The position numbers and the translations under genes are program-made. DNA of 64,000 bases from assembly GCF_039595395.1 (NCBI RefSeq), contig NZ_JBCNLP010000006.1, forward strand, positions 811,001 through 875,000, given 5' to 3'. Source of the DNA: Novosphingobium sp. (GTDB lineage Bacteria > Pseudomonadota > Alphaproteobacteria > Sphingomonadales > Sphingomonadaceae). Under the pieces are notes generated by a model. That model was given only the letters and a program-made list of their open reading frames with translations. It was not told the DNA's origin and ran no database searches. This document shows positions 52,029 through 61,037 of this stretch, piece by piece. Numbering within the stretch: the stretch's first letter is position 1; every line of letters starts with the position of its first letter.

Positions 52029-54059
52029 ATGCCGCTCACCCCCGAAACCCTGCCCGACGCCGAGCTGAGCCGGCTGCGCGGCGCGCAAGGGGCCGGGCAG
52101 CATGCGGCGGTCGTCCGCGATGCCGCGAATTTGCTGAAACGCTGGGCCGATCACCGCGACCTGCTGCTGATCCACGCCATCAGCCTGCGTTTTCTGGGCC
52201 GGATCGAGGAGGCGCTGGCGCAGCTCGAACGTCTGGCCGCTCACCATCCGCGCTACAGCCTGCTGCATCAGGAGCGCGGGCTGTGCCATATCGCCCGCCG
52301 CGATGCCCCCGCCGCCATCGAGGCGCTGCTGACAGCCGTGGGCATCAACCCGGCCTTGCCGCATGGCTGGAAGATGCTCTCGGGCGTCTATCGCCTGACA
52401 GGTGACATGGAGAATGCGCTGAAAGCCGAGGCGCATGTCCACACGTTGCGCGCGCTGCCCGAGGCGGTGGTGGAGGCGACGTCGCTTTTTTCAGACGGCG
52501 ATCTGGACGAGGCCGAGGTGCTGACCCGCCGCTTCCTGCTCACCCAGGGCGACCATCCCGAGGCGATGCGCCTGCTGGCCAAGATCGGCGTGGCGCATGA
52601 TGTGCTCGACGATGCCGAGGTGCTTTATGCCGGGGTGCTGACCCTGGCCCCCGATCATCATGCGGCCCGGCAGGAGTATGTCGAGACGCTGATCGCCCGG
52701 CACAAATATCCCGAGGCACGGGAAGCGCTGGCGCCGCTGCGCGCGCAGGCCGCCGCCGATCTCAAACGGCTGGACGCCACCATCGCCGTGGGGCTGGGCC
52801 ATCATGAGGAGGCCATCGCGCTCTATCACGCGATCCTGGCCGATCTGCCCGCCGAGCCGGGGGATGATGGTGAATTGCGCCTCTATCTGGCCGATCTGCA
52901 TCTGTGGCTGGGCCATGCGCTCAAGACCTTGGGCCGCCTGCCCGAGGCGATTGCCGCCTACACCCATGCCGCCGCGCTGCGTCCCGATTTCGGCGATGCA
53001 TGGTGGAGTCTGGCCAATCTGAAAACCTATCGCTTCACCCCGCAGGCGGTGGAGACCATGCGCGGCGCCGAGGCGGCCCCCGCCACCGGCGACGCCGACC
53101 GGGTGCATCTCAACTTCGCGCTGGGCAAGGCGCTGGAGGATGCCGGCGAGTCCGAAGCCTCATGGCAGCATTACGCGCGCGGCAATGCGCTGCAGCGCGA
53201 GGTTAGCGGGTATCGCCCGGAAATCCTCGAAACCAACACGCGCCTGCAGAAAGAGGTCTGCACCAGCGCCTTCTTCACCGCGCGCGAGGGCTGGGGTTGC
53301 GCTGCGCCAGACCCGATCTTCGTGCTGGGCCTGCCGCGTTCCGGCTCGACGCTGATCGAGCAGATCCTCGCCAGCCATCCGCAGATCGAGGGCACGCAGG
53401 AACTGCCCGATATCCAGCGCATGGTGCTGGAGCTGCAAGGCCGCGACCATGATTTCGACGCTCCGCGCTATCCCGGTTCTTTGGCCGATCTCACGCCGCT
53501 GCAATGCCGGGCGCTGGGTGAGCGCTATCTGGCCGAAACACAGGCGCAGCGGAGTTTGGGCCGCCCTTTCTTCATCGACAAGATGCCCAACAATTTCCGC
53601 CATATCGGGCTGATCCATCTGATCCTGCCCAATGCGAAAATCATCGATACGCGCCGCGACCCGATGTCCTGCTGCTTCTCCAACCTCAAGCAGTTGTTCG
53701 CACAAGGGCAGGAGTTCACCTATTCGCAGGAAGACATCGCCCGCTATTACCGCACCTATCTGGAGCTGATGCGTCATTGGGATAGCGCTCTGCCGGGCCG
53801 CGTGCTGCGCGTGCTGCATGAGGATGTGATCGAGGATCTCGAAACCCAGGTCCGCCGCCTGCTCGATTATTGCGGCCTGCCGTTTGACGAGGCCTGCCTC
53901 AACTTCCACCAGAATCGCCGCGCCGTCCGCACGCCCTCGAGCGAGCAGGTCCGCCGCCCGATCTTCCGCGACGGTATGGACCAGTGGCGGGCTTTTGAAC
54001 CCTATTTGGATGATTTGAAAACGCACCTCGGCAGTGCCCTGACCGACTGGCGCACATAA
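52029..54059 (+). CDS. TPR-repeat sulfotransferase
   Basis: A 676-residue fusion. The N-terminal ~400 residues are TPR repeats (for example LLIHAISLRFLGRIEEALAQ; AIAAYTHAAALRPDFGDAWW). The C-terminal ~270 residues are a sulfotransferase_3 domain with the PAPS 5'-phosphosulfate loop LGLPRSGSTLIEQILASHP near residue 432 and the 3'-phosphate site RRDPMSCCFSNLKQ near residue 543. Such fusions recur directly downstream of TonB receptors in sphingomonads and Caulobacter, but the sulfated target is unknown. The frame opens at 51915 but would include the hairpin; the ATG at 52029 with GGAACG upstream is used. The FAD gene follows after 9 bases. Confidence 0.88.
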   Translation: MPLTPETLPDAELSRLRGAQGAGQHAAVVRDAANLLKRWADHRDLLLIHAISLRFLGRIEEALAQLERLAAHHPRYSLLHQERGLCHIARRDAPAAIEALLTAVGINPALPHGWKMLSGVYRLTGDMENALKAEAHVHTLRALPEAVVEATSLFSDGDLDEAEVLTRRFLLTQGDHPEAMRLLAKIGVAHDVLDDAEVLYAGVLTLAPDHHAARQEYVETLIARHKYPEAREALAPLRAQAAADLKRLDATIAVGLGHHEEAIALYHAILADLPAEPGDDGELRLYLADLHLWLGHALKTLGRLPEAIAAYTHAAALRPDFGDAWWSLANLKTYRFTPQAVETMRGAEAAPATGDADRVHLNFALGKALEDAGESEASWQHYARGNALQREVSGYRPEILETNTRLQKEVCTSAFFTAREGWGCAAPDPIFVLGLPRSGSTLIEQILASHPQIEGTQELPDIQRMVLELQGRDHDFDAPRYPGSLADLTPLQCRALGERYLAETQAQRSLGRPFFIDKMPNNFRHIGLIHLILPNAKIIDTRRDPMSCCFSNLKQLFAQGQEFTYSQEDIARYYRTYLELMRHWDSALPGRVLRVLHEDVIEDLETQVRRLLDYCGLPFDEACLNFHQNRRAVRTPSSEQVRRPIFRDGMDQWRAFEPYLDDLKTHLGSALTDWRT

Positions 54060-54068
54060 GGAGACGGC

Positions 54069-55205
54069 ATGGCTTATGATCTGGCGGTGGTGGGCGGCGG
54101 CATTCTGGGGCTGGCCCATGCCTATGTTGCGGCACGCGAAGGCCTGAAGGTGGTGCTGATCGAGCGTGATGGCGCGGCCAGCGGCGCCTCGATCCGCAAT
54201 TTCGGCTTTATCACCGTCACGGGTCAGGAGCGCGGCACAAGCTGGCAACTGGCCCGCCGCACCCGCGATATCTGGGCCGATCTGGCGCCCCGCGCTGCCA
54301 TCCCCATCGAGCATGAAGGCCTCTACCTCACCGCCCGCTCGCCCGAGGCCATCGCGGTGATCGAGGCCTTTCTGAAAACCGAGATGGGCGAGGGCTGCAG
54401 CCTGCTCGATGCTGCAACATTCCGTGCAGCATCGGGCGGCATGGGCGGGGCGGATCTGATGGGTGCGCTGCACAGCCCGCACGAAATCCGCGTCGAATCC
54501 CGCTTCGCCATCCCCCGCATCACCGCCTTCCTCGCCGAGCAGATGGGCGTGACGGTGATGACGAAAACGGCGGTGCATGAGGTCGCCCCGCCGCGCCTCA
54601 CCACCTCGCGCGGGGTGGTTGAGGCGGGCCAGGTAGTGGTCTGCCCGGGTGATGATTTCAACACGCTCTACCCGGAGCGGATCGCGGCCTATGGCTTGAC
54701 CCGCTGCCGCCTTTCGATGCTGCGGCTCGCCAATCCGGGCGTCAGGCTGCCCGGCGCGATCATGTCCGATCTGGGGCTGTTGCGCTATCGCGGCTATGGC
54801 GCGCTGCCCGAAGCGCGCGTTCTGGAGGCCCGTCTACGCGGCGAAGTGCCGCGCCTTTTCGACAATGGCGTCCATCTGATCGTGGCGCAGGGCACCGATG
54901 GCAGCCTGATCGTGGGGGACAGCCACCATTACGCCGACGTGCCACCGCCCTTCGCCCCCGCCAGCGCCGAGGAGGATATCCTTCAGGAATATGCCACCGC
55001 TTTGGGCGGCCCTGTGCCCCCGGTGATCGAGCGCTGGACTGGCACCTATGCCGTCGCGCCGGACCGGACCTTCCTGATCGATACGCCGCAAGAGAATGTG
55101 CGGCTGGTGATCGTCACCAGCGGCACGGGTGCCTCCACCGGTTTTGGCATTGCCGAAAAGGTGCTGGCCGATCTGGCGGGCCTCAAGCTGGGAGTTGCCG
55201 CATGA
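54069..55205 (+). CDS. FAD-dependent oxidoreductase of the TIGR03364 type, aminophosphonate oxidation
   Basis: A 378-residue DAO-family flavoenzyme. The FAD-binding Rossmann motif VVGGGILGLAHAYVAAREG with IERD at the end of the second strand is at the N-terminus; RNFGFITVTGQ, YLTARSPEAI and the late VTSGTGASTGFGIAEKV complete the fold. The family is known to sit beside phosphonatase genes and to oxidise aminophosphonates (2-aminoethylphosphonate with N-substituents) to phosphonoacetaldehyde. AAGGAG overlaps the stop codon of the sulfotransferase gene, and its own stop overlaps the PhnX start (ATGA), so translation is coupled. Exact substrate is inferred. Confidence 0.85.
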   Translation: MAYDLAVVGGGILGLAHAYVAAREGLKVVLIERDGAASGASIRNFGFITVTGQERGTSWQLARRTRDIWADLAPRAAIPIEHEGLYLTARSPEAIAVIEAFLKTEMGEGCSLLDAATFRAASGGMGGADLMGALHSPHEIRVESRFAIPRITAFLAEQMGVTVMTKTAVHEVAPPRLTTSRGVVEAGQVVVCPGDDFNTLYPERIAAYGLTRCRLSMLRLANPGVRLPGAIMSDLGLLRYRGYGALPEARVLEARLRGEVPRLFDNGVHLIVAQGTDGSLIVGDSHHYADVPPPFAPASAEEDILQEYATALGGPVPPVIERWTGTYAVAPDRTFLIDTPQENVRLVIVTSGTGASTGFGIAEKVLADLAGLKLGVAA

Positions 55206-56020
55206 CCGCGTCGTCCTTTCCCATCAAGGCCGTGATCTTCGACTGGGCGGGCACGATGATCGATTTCGGCTGCATGGCCCCGGTCGAGGCGCTGATCTCG
55301 GTCTTCGCCCGCGAGGGCCTTGTGCTCACCGATGCCGAGGCCCGCGCCGATATGGGCAAGGCCAAGCTCGACCATTTGCGCGCCATTCTGGCCAAGCCCG
55401 AAATGGCTGCGCGCTGGCAGGCGGCGCGCGGCCATCTGCCCGATGAAGGTGATGTGCAGGCGCTTTACGCCAGACTGGAACCGGCGATGCAGGCCGCCGC
55501 AGCCGCCTCCGCCACGCTGATCCCCGGCGTTGTGGAAACCGTTAAGGCCCTGCGCCAGTTGGGCATCCGCATCGGCTCGGGCACCGGTTACACGCGTGAG
55601 ATGATGGCGCCGATCCTGCCCCTGGCTGCTGCGCAAGGTTACGCGCCCGAGGTGGTGATCTGCGCCGGAGAGACCCCCAGCGGCAGGCCCGCTCCGCTGA
55701 TGACATGGGCGGCTCTGATCGCGCTTGACGCCTGGCCCGCCCGCCATTGCATCAAGGTGGACGATGCGCCCGTCGGCATCGTCGAAGGCCGCGAGGCCGG
55801 GTGCTGGACTGTGGGGCTGGCTGGCTCCGGCAATGGTATGGGGCTGAGCCACGCAGATTATCGCGGCTTGCCCGAAGCGCAGCGCCAGGCGCGCTGCGAA
55901 GCCTCTGCACAAGTGCTGCGTGATGCCGGGGCTGATTATGTGATTGAAGATGTCAGCCAGTTGATGCCGGTGGTCCATGCCATCGCCGGGCGGCTGGCTA
56001 AGGAAAAGCCCCAGGGGTAA
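55202..56020 (+). CDS. phnX: Phosphonoacetaldehyde hydrolase (phosphonatase)
   Basis: A 272-residue HAD-superfamily enzyme that splits phosphonoacetaldehyde into acetaldehyde and phosphate. VIFDWAGTMIDFG holds the nucleophile Asp at the start; MGKAKLDHL carries the Schiff-base lysine of PhnX in its cap region; GSGTGYTREMMAPILPLAAAQGY, GRPAPLM and VKVDDAPVGIVEGREAGCWTVG are further PhnX signatures including the Mg-binding acid. Its start overlaps the end of the FAD oxidoreductase by 4 bases. No phnW transaminase is nearby, so its substrate probably comes from the flavoenzyme. Last gene of the cluster. Confidence 0.9.
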   Translation: MTASSFPIKAVIFDWAGTMIDFGCMAPVEALISVFAREGLVLTDAEARADMGKAKLDHLRAILAKPEMAARWQAARGHLPDEGDVQALYARLEPAMQAAAAASATLIPGVVETVKALRQLGIRIGSGTGYTREMMAPILPLAAAQGYAPEVVICAGETPSGRPAPLMTWAALIALDAWPARHCIKVDDAPVGIVEGREAGCWTVGLAGSGNGMGLSHADYRGLPEAQRQARCEASAQVLRDAGADYVIEDVSQLMPVVHAIAGRLAKEKPQG

Positions 56021-56211
56021 GCAGTGCCGACACGAAAAACGATACGGCGCGTATGAGCAGAGGCCGTTAAGGAGGTGCTCCTCAAGGCGTGCGGCTGATG
56101 TCCGCTTCCCCTAACTTTTCTGCCATGGAGTGTTCTTGACGCTGGCCCTGTAAGCGGACTGACCGGGATCAGGGAATGCAATGACAGGTAAGTTGGGGGG
56201 GAAGGACGTTC

Positions 56212-56751
56212 CTAGCGAGCACCCAGCAGATCCATACGCACCTTGGTCAAGATAAGTCCCAGTAAGTTTTCTCCCCGCCAGACCATCGGCGCATGTCCGG
56301 CGGGATGGTCGATGTCTCGACCATTTCCCCAAACCCAATCGCGAGGATTTGCCTCGACCAGCAGCCCATCTCCCGTGTTACGAAGCTGCCTTTGCGCACC
56401 TTCATTCTGAGAGAATTTCGCAAAATTGCCCCGATAGACAATATCGATTTTCCATTGATCCCAACGGCCCTGGTCAAAACCTTTGACCTGCTGGCCCAAG
56501 CGCTTTTGGACCGCTGGATCGACTTCGCAAGCTATCTGCCCAGCCACATCATGATCATCGAACAACAGCGCCTTGGCGTACATCATCCATTGCTCGGCGG
56601 TTACGAAGTGCCTCCCTTCGAGCAAAAAGGGCGTGCGATGCCACTGGCTGAAGACGCCTTTGATAAAGGGATAAAACTCTGAAAAGCGCGAAGGATCAGG
56701 CAGGTCTGCCTTGGCCAATGATGGCGTTAAATACGGATCAGAAACCTGCAT
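56212..56751 (-). CDS. NADAR-domain protein (YbiA/DUF1768 family)
   Basis: A 179-residue protein with the NADAR fold: FSQWHRTPFLLEGRHFVTAEQWMMY-type core (read in two parts, 55-75), the K-A-LF-D-D helix, LGQQVKGFDQGRWDQWK, VYRGNFAKFSQN and VEANPRDWVWGNG. NADAR enzymes hydrolyse N-glycosidic bonds in riboflavin intermediates or remove ADP-ribose from guanine in DNA as DarT antitoxins. No DarT toxin or rib gene is adjacent, so the role is open. The frame is open to 56946; I chose the inner ATG because it matches the usual family length. Confidence 0.82.
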   Translation of the reverse strand: MQVSDPYLTPSLAKADLPDPSRFSEFYPFIKGVFSQWHRTPFLLEGRHFVTAEQWMMYAKALLFDDHDVAGQIACEVDPAVQKRLGQQVKGFDQGRWDQWKIDIVYRGNFAKFSQNEGAQRQLRNTGDGLLVEANPRDWVWGNGRDIDHPAGHAPMVWRGENLLGLILTKVRMDLLGAR

Positions 56752-56946
56752 TCGCCCAATATGAACGCTGAGCTTAAGGTCCGCAACATCATCGTCTCCG
56801 GTCAGGCGGCTTTTTCCCAGATTCAGCGTAAAAGAGCCCTCGACGGGCCGCGGATTCCCATGAATAGAAGGCGGCTTACGACGAACTGACTCATGGGCCT
56901 GAAGGACTGCTTTGTCAGCGGCTCCCGGCAGGATGGTCAGCGGCAA

Positions 56947-57719
56947 CGAAGCGGCAGGTCTCGACCCAAACTATGCCGTTCGCATATACTATCGTCAAAG
57001 ACCGGTTCTGCCAGGAGCGGCCGCTTGAGCCTCGTGAAGCTACCAGACGGCTGCCACTGACAAACCAGCCATTCCAGGGCTTCAATCTGGTCGTCGAAAG
57101 CTGCCGTAGGCTCATGGGGCTGGAAATGGCCGGTCGCTGCGCGACTCTTCTACCTGCAGCGCCAACCATGTCCTTGAGACAGCTCAGTCCGCCTTCAGGT
57201 TTGTCCGGAAAAATGAGCCCGCTTGGCACATGGGATAAGCTTATGGATCGAATGGGATGAACCGAGGCATTCCTACGTAATTTCAATGCCAACCCGATAA
57301 AAGTGCTCTCGAAGCCATATGCAGATGCCTGATAGATGGATGGCCACATCGGAGTGTGGCTATGTTCGACGAAGGTTGGAAGTCAGGCTTGAGGACCTCG
57401 CCGGGGCGCCACCTGTGCGCGCTGGACGCCAGTAACGGCGTGCCTGCTACCCAGGCCTTCCATGACACCCAGCGACCCTTTCGACGGGCAGCCTTCACAT
57501 CCCCAAAACGGTCTGGGCGAGTGGTGAAAGCCAGGTGCCGCGAGCCGCATCGAATGCTGCAGGAGCAAACGCCGCCACGCGATCAAACAGCGCCTGACTC
57601 ATCGACTTAATAGATCCGCACCTCAGGCGCGCTAACGCTGGTGGTATCCACCGACAAACCACGGCCCACCACGCCCTCAGGCAAACCTGATCCTTCCCCC
57701 CTGAACGGAGAACCGCAAA
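56947..57719. other. Non-coding region
   Basis: About 770 bases. Frames of 84-144 codons occur on both strands but overlap and carry no recognisable motif. Probably decayed DNA between the NADAR gene and the methyltransferase. Confidence 0.5.
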
Positions 57720-58628
57720 ATGGCCACCATGGCCCTTGATCCCGTAACCGCGAATGAAGCTGCCCAGGCCTATGACGCCGTGGGCGAAACCTATCTGCGC
57801 TATGCCGATGGCGACCTTCGCGCGCTCTTCGAGTTTTCAAGCCGCTATAGCTTTGCCGATCGCGAGATCTGGCGGCGGATCGACGCCAAACTCGTCGCCA
57901 TTCGATCGTCGGGCCGCACCAGCATCCGGATTCTCGATGCGGGCTGCGGTCCGGGTACATGGCTTAAGCGCTGCGCACTGCGCGCAAGAGCCCTTGGTTT
58001 TCTCGAAATCGACGGGTTGGGCTTCGATATTTCCCCCGCGATGATCGACCTTGCCGCCAAGGAACTGGCGCAGGCGAATGATCCGGCGGTCAACCTTGAA
58101 GTGATCGTTGCCGATATTGCCGAAGCCTCGTTGCCCAAGGGTCATATCGATATCGTCCTGTGTCTTTACGGAGTCCTCAACCACCTTCCCGTTGCCCAGC
58201 ATCAGGCCGTAGCCGCAAGGTTGGCGGGCGCCGGCGACACGCTCTTCGTGACGGTACGGACCGTGGGCAGCCTGCCCTCGATCTTCGTCGCCGGGATCGA
58301 GCAGGCCCGCAATTTCCGGCAAGACAACGTGGAAGACCGGCTGGAGATCGACCTGCTCGACGGACGCCATCTCGAATTTCCGTCCCATCTTTTCACCGCT
58401 GACGAGTTTGCCGCGCTGTTCGCCGCGCATGGGCACATCGAGGAGCGGGCGGGCCTCGACCTCTTTCACGGACGCTTCGCTCCCGATCACCGCTGGAACC
58501 CGAAGGACATGGCGGACACCGCCTTTCACGCCGGCCTCGAACGGCTGGAGCATCTGTGCGCGAGCGACCCATGCTTCATCGACAGGGCTGCCCATGTCCT
58601 GCTGCAGGTTGGAAGGAGAGCAGAATGA
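57720..58628 (+). CDS. Class I SAM-dependent methyltransferase
   Basis: A 302-residue soluble protein. Motif I is IRILDAGCGPGTWLKR; GFDISPAMIDLAAKEL follows as the acidic SAM-binding strand, then VIVADIAEASLP and DIVLCLYGVLNHLP. The rest shows no signature of a particular acceptor. Start could be 57720 or the ATG at 57729. The following gene overlaps its stop by 4 bases, so the two are translationally coupled. Substrate unknown. Confidence 0.87.
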   Translation: MATMALDPVTANEAAQAYDAVGETYLRYADGDLRALFEFSSRYSFADREIWRRIDAKLVAIRSSGRTSIRILDAGCGPGTWLKRCALRARALGFLEIDGLGFDISPAMIDLAAKELAQANDPAVNLEVIVADIAEASLPKGHIDIVLCLYGVLNHLPVAQHQAVAARLAGAGDTLFVTVRTVGSLPSIFVAGIEQARNFRQDNVEDRLEIDLLDGRHLEFPSHLFTADEFAALFAAHGHIEERAGLDLFHGRFAPDHRWNPKDMADTAFHAGLERLEHLCASDPCFIDRAAHVLLQVGRRAE

Positions 58629-59077
58629 CCAAACGTGACCTCCGGCATCGCCTGACAGGCGTTGCTGTCCTGCTCTTTGGGGCCGGCGGAAGCACGCTGC
58701 TGCATCGCCAGGTCTGGGAAGCCCATGCCAAGGGTCCGGCATCAGCACTTGAAGGTGCTCTGGGGCTGTTAACCTTCGCGCTTGGCAGCCTCGGGCTGCT
58801 CCTGGTGATCAACGGCGCCCGTTTACGCGACGGTTGGAAGCGCGACTGTGATCGCGCCATGCGACGCCGCACCCGGCACATCAGGCCCAGACCTCGCACG
58901 AACCAGAGCGAAACACACCATCCCTTCATCGCTGCGGCAGCCATGGACCCCATGCATTATGCCGGTGGCCGGGCCGCGCTGGCGGCCTTCCTCGTCATGC
59001 GCGCGCATCAGGCCGCACTTGATGTGAGAGCGGCCAACGTTGCAGCCAAGCAAGAGCCGAAATCTCCCGGCCGTTGA
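58625..59077 (+). CDS. Small membrane protein coupled to the methyltransferase
   Basis: A 150-residue protein with two hydrophobic helices (LTGVAVLLFGAGGSTLLH and LGLLTFALGSLGLLLVI) and a basic, Arg-rich second half ending in a soluble tail. It overlaps the methyltransferase stop codon (ATGA), which supports it as real. No family recognised; a membrane partner or anchor for the methyltransferase is possible. Confidence 0.6.
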   Translation: MTKRDLRHRLTGVAVLLFGAGGSTLLHRQVWEAHAKGPASALEGALGLLTFALGSLGLLLVINGARLRDGWKRDCDRAMRRRTRHIRPRPRTNQSETHHPFIAAAAMDPMHYAGGRAALAAFLVMRAHQAALDVRAANVAAKQEPKSPGR

Positions 59078-59253
59078 AGCATCGGGGACAGGTTCCGGGC
59101 TCCAAACGCCGTGGTAATGGCAAACCGCAAGGGCCTCGAACCGGTGACAATGACCATCGCCATCAAGCACCCGGTCGCTCCAAAGCGGCCGGGTGATGCG
59201 TTTGATGCCTGCTGCAAGGACGCAACAGCGCAGAGAATGGGAAGGAATGCGTC

Positions 59254-59526
59254 ATGCCGGTCGTAGCGGCCTGTTTGTATCGGAACGGAGAGCGTCTGCG
59301 CGGGGTGACGATCGAGGAGCGGATCCATTGTCCGGACGATCGCAGCCAATTTGTCTGGATCGGCATGTGCGATCCAACCGCACAGGAAATGCAGCAGCTG
59401 CACCTTCACTATGACCTCCACCCTGTTTCGGTCGAGGATGCGCTCAAGGCGAACCAGCTGCCAAAGGTCGATGTCTATGGCGACCAACTGTTCGTCATGG
59501 CCCGCACAGCCGCCACGATCCGGTAA
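59254..59526 (+). pseudogene. CorA-like divalent cation transporter, N-terminal fragment
   Basis: The first ~83 residues match the cytoplasmic N-terminus of CorA-type Mg/Co transporters (VVAACLYRNGERLRGVTIEE, FVWIGMCDPTAQEM, HPVSVEDALKANQLPKVDVYG, QLFVMARTA). The frame then leaves the family and stops, so the rest of the funnel domain, both membrane helices and the GMN motif are missing. A GGAAGGA ribosome site still precedes the ATG. The break near 59,515 looks like a recombination junction. Confidence 0.75.
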
Positions 59527-59768
59527 GACATCGCGGTAGATACGCCATTCTTTGACCTCGAAATCCAACTCATAATTGCCTGCGGTCAGTGCCCCGGCGG
59601 CAATCGAGCTGACTGCTCCGTCCATGAAATCGAGGTTGCCTATACCCGCAATAATCGAAATCAGCTGCCGCACCTGACCAGCGAAAGCTAAATTGGGAAC
59701 AACGAACAATGGGTAATCTTATGCCCTTGCTTCAGCGGTAAAAAGGTGGAGCCCATCTGTTTCAGCTT

Positions 59769-59986
59769 CTATTTCTTCGCTAGCTCAAGCTCGATCAGTC
59801 CAAGAGTTCCGCCTGTATCGAAGACAAAGCGAAACGGCCCTTGAGAGCCTATGGTGCAATCAACCACCACCCGCGAGTCCGTCAGGGTGAAGGGAATGCG
59901 ATAGGGCGCTGTGGCTACCCGTGCGATCCCAGACATGGCAGCAGTTGTCCCGCCCCAGCAAGAAAGACCCGACGATCAACCGGCAT
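59769..59986 (-). pseudogene. Retropepsin-like aspartyl protease, frameshifted N-terminal remnant
   Basis: The minus strand starts MPVDRRVFLAGAGQLL, a probable export signal, then shifts by one base into ARVATAPYRIPFTLTDSR and GPFRFVFDTGGTLGLIELELAKK before a stop. FVFDTGG is the catalytic Asp motif of periplasmic clan-AA aspartyl proteases. Only the first lobe-like part is present and the signal is out of frame, so it is not functional. Confidence 0.55.
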
Positions 59987-60078
59987 ATTCCAACCCCAAT
60001 CACACAGCGCAACAGGGAGCTTCTGCCTCCCTGCCGGCTGTGATGATGCCAAATCAATAATATTACGAATGATTATTC

Positions 60079-60399
60079 TCAGGAATCGCTATTCCGGCGA
60101 TAAAAATCCAATGTCGTCGCCTGAATGCTTCTAGCCGGATTTGCGGTGCATTCGCCTTTGATATTCTGGAAAAGATCAACAGTGCTTCTGATTGTCGTTC
60201 GCGTTTGAACCCCGGATGACGGCAACGCCGACCAAAAACCCGCCAGCCAGAATCTTGTGGAAGATGCATTTTGGTCATCAAATGCTACTGAACAAACATG
60301 CTCTCCACCCAGCGTAATGCTGTCGCTCAACAACGGCTGCGTGGTGGAAGCAGATGTCTGCGCCAAGAGCAATGCTGCTATTATCAAGATAAGCCTCAC
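60079..60399 (-). CDS. Small secreted protein of unknown function
   Basis: A 106-residue protein with a clear signal peptide (GTG start, RLILIIAALLLAQTSAS). The mature part has two cysteines (HVCSVAFDDQ and GECTANPAR) that could form a disulfide in the periplasm. The GTG at 60399 is chosen because it starts the signal peptide; the frame continues upstream to 60447. No family recognised. Confidence 0.5.
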   Translation of the reverse strand: MRLILIIAALLLAQTSASTTQPLLSDSITLGGEHVCSVAFDDQNASSTRFWLAGFWSALPSSGVQTRTTIRSTVDLFQNIKGECTANPARSIQATTLDFYRRNSDS

Positions 60400-60590
60400 A
60401 ATTCCGAGATGAACGCAGTGGCTCAAGATGCATATTAATTGTGACAACTCAAGGTGCGATTCTTTACAAATTTTCTTTGATTTTAAGTTCCATATGGAAG
60501 AGGGTGGCGTAGTTCAGCTAGAGCGAGTGCCTGATATTCCGCATGCCGCAGTAGGCCCGCATCAGTGACAAAATCGGAAGATTTACAGAT

Positions 60591-61037
60591 ATGCTGATGT
60601 TGGCTGCAGCCCTCATGGCTGACCCACTTCTCGGGTCCAATCGGACATCTGTAATTTGCGACATTAGTCGAACTGAGATCAGAGATGCGCTTCAGGGCAA
60701 TCGTGATCCGCAATTTGAGCTTTACCTCGACCTTGGCTGCCCAGCGATGACATCATGCCCTGCACTTCAACAGGAGAAGGCCGGCGGGATCGGCCTGGCA
60801 GACGATGATGCATGGGCACGGGCAAACGTGCATGCTCCCAAACCTGGCATAAAGGTAAAGGAAGCCAAGATTTTTTCTGTTGGTGCTCCGCAATTCTCAT
60901 CTGATATACAAAGCGCGACTGTTAAGGTGAGCTATACTTGCACAGGCATGTGCGGTGGGGGATGGACGTCCCGCTATGTCCGAACTTCTAGGGGATGGCG
61001 CCGGGATGGTTACGTCGGGCCGATCTACGTTTCGTAA
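60591..61037 (+). CDS. Hypothetical protein, probably secreted
   Basis: A 148-residue frame starting MLMLAAALMADPLLG, a short hydrophobic N-terminus that could be a signal sequence. The mature part has six cysteines (two in CPAMTSC, two in CTGMC), suggesting disulfides, and the C-terminus has a strand-like YVRTSRGWRRDGYVG. GGAAG lies upstream at a loose distance. No family recognised. Confidence 0.5.
   Translation: MLMLAAALMADPLLGSNRTSVICDISRTEIRDALQGNRDPQFELYLDLGCPAMTSCPALQQEKAGGIGLADDDAWARANVHAPKPGIKVKEAKIFSVGAPQFSSDIQSATVKVSYTCTGMCGGGWTSRYVRTSRGWRRDGYVGPIYVS

Noticed and set aside
56070..56087. Short inverted repeat AGGAG-GTG-CTCCT after phnX as a terminator
   Set aside because: The stem is only five base pairs with a 3-base loop and no T-run, too weak to support.
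56973..57610. Several 84-144 codon frames between NADAR and methyltransferase genes
   Set aside because: They overlap on both strands, with no motif and irregular composition.
59008..59709. 233-codon minus-strand frame across the CorA fragment
   Set aside because: Its second half is antisense to the corA remnant. The first ~60 residues look more natural but match no family I know, so I do not call a gene.
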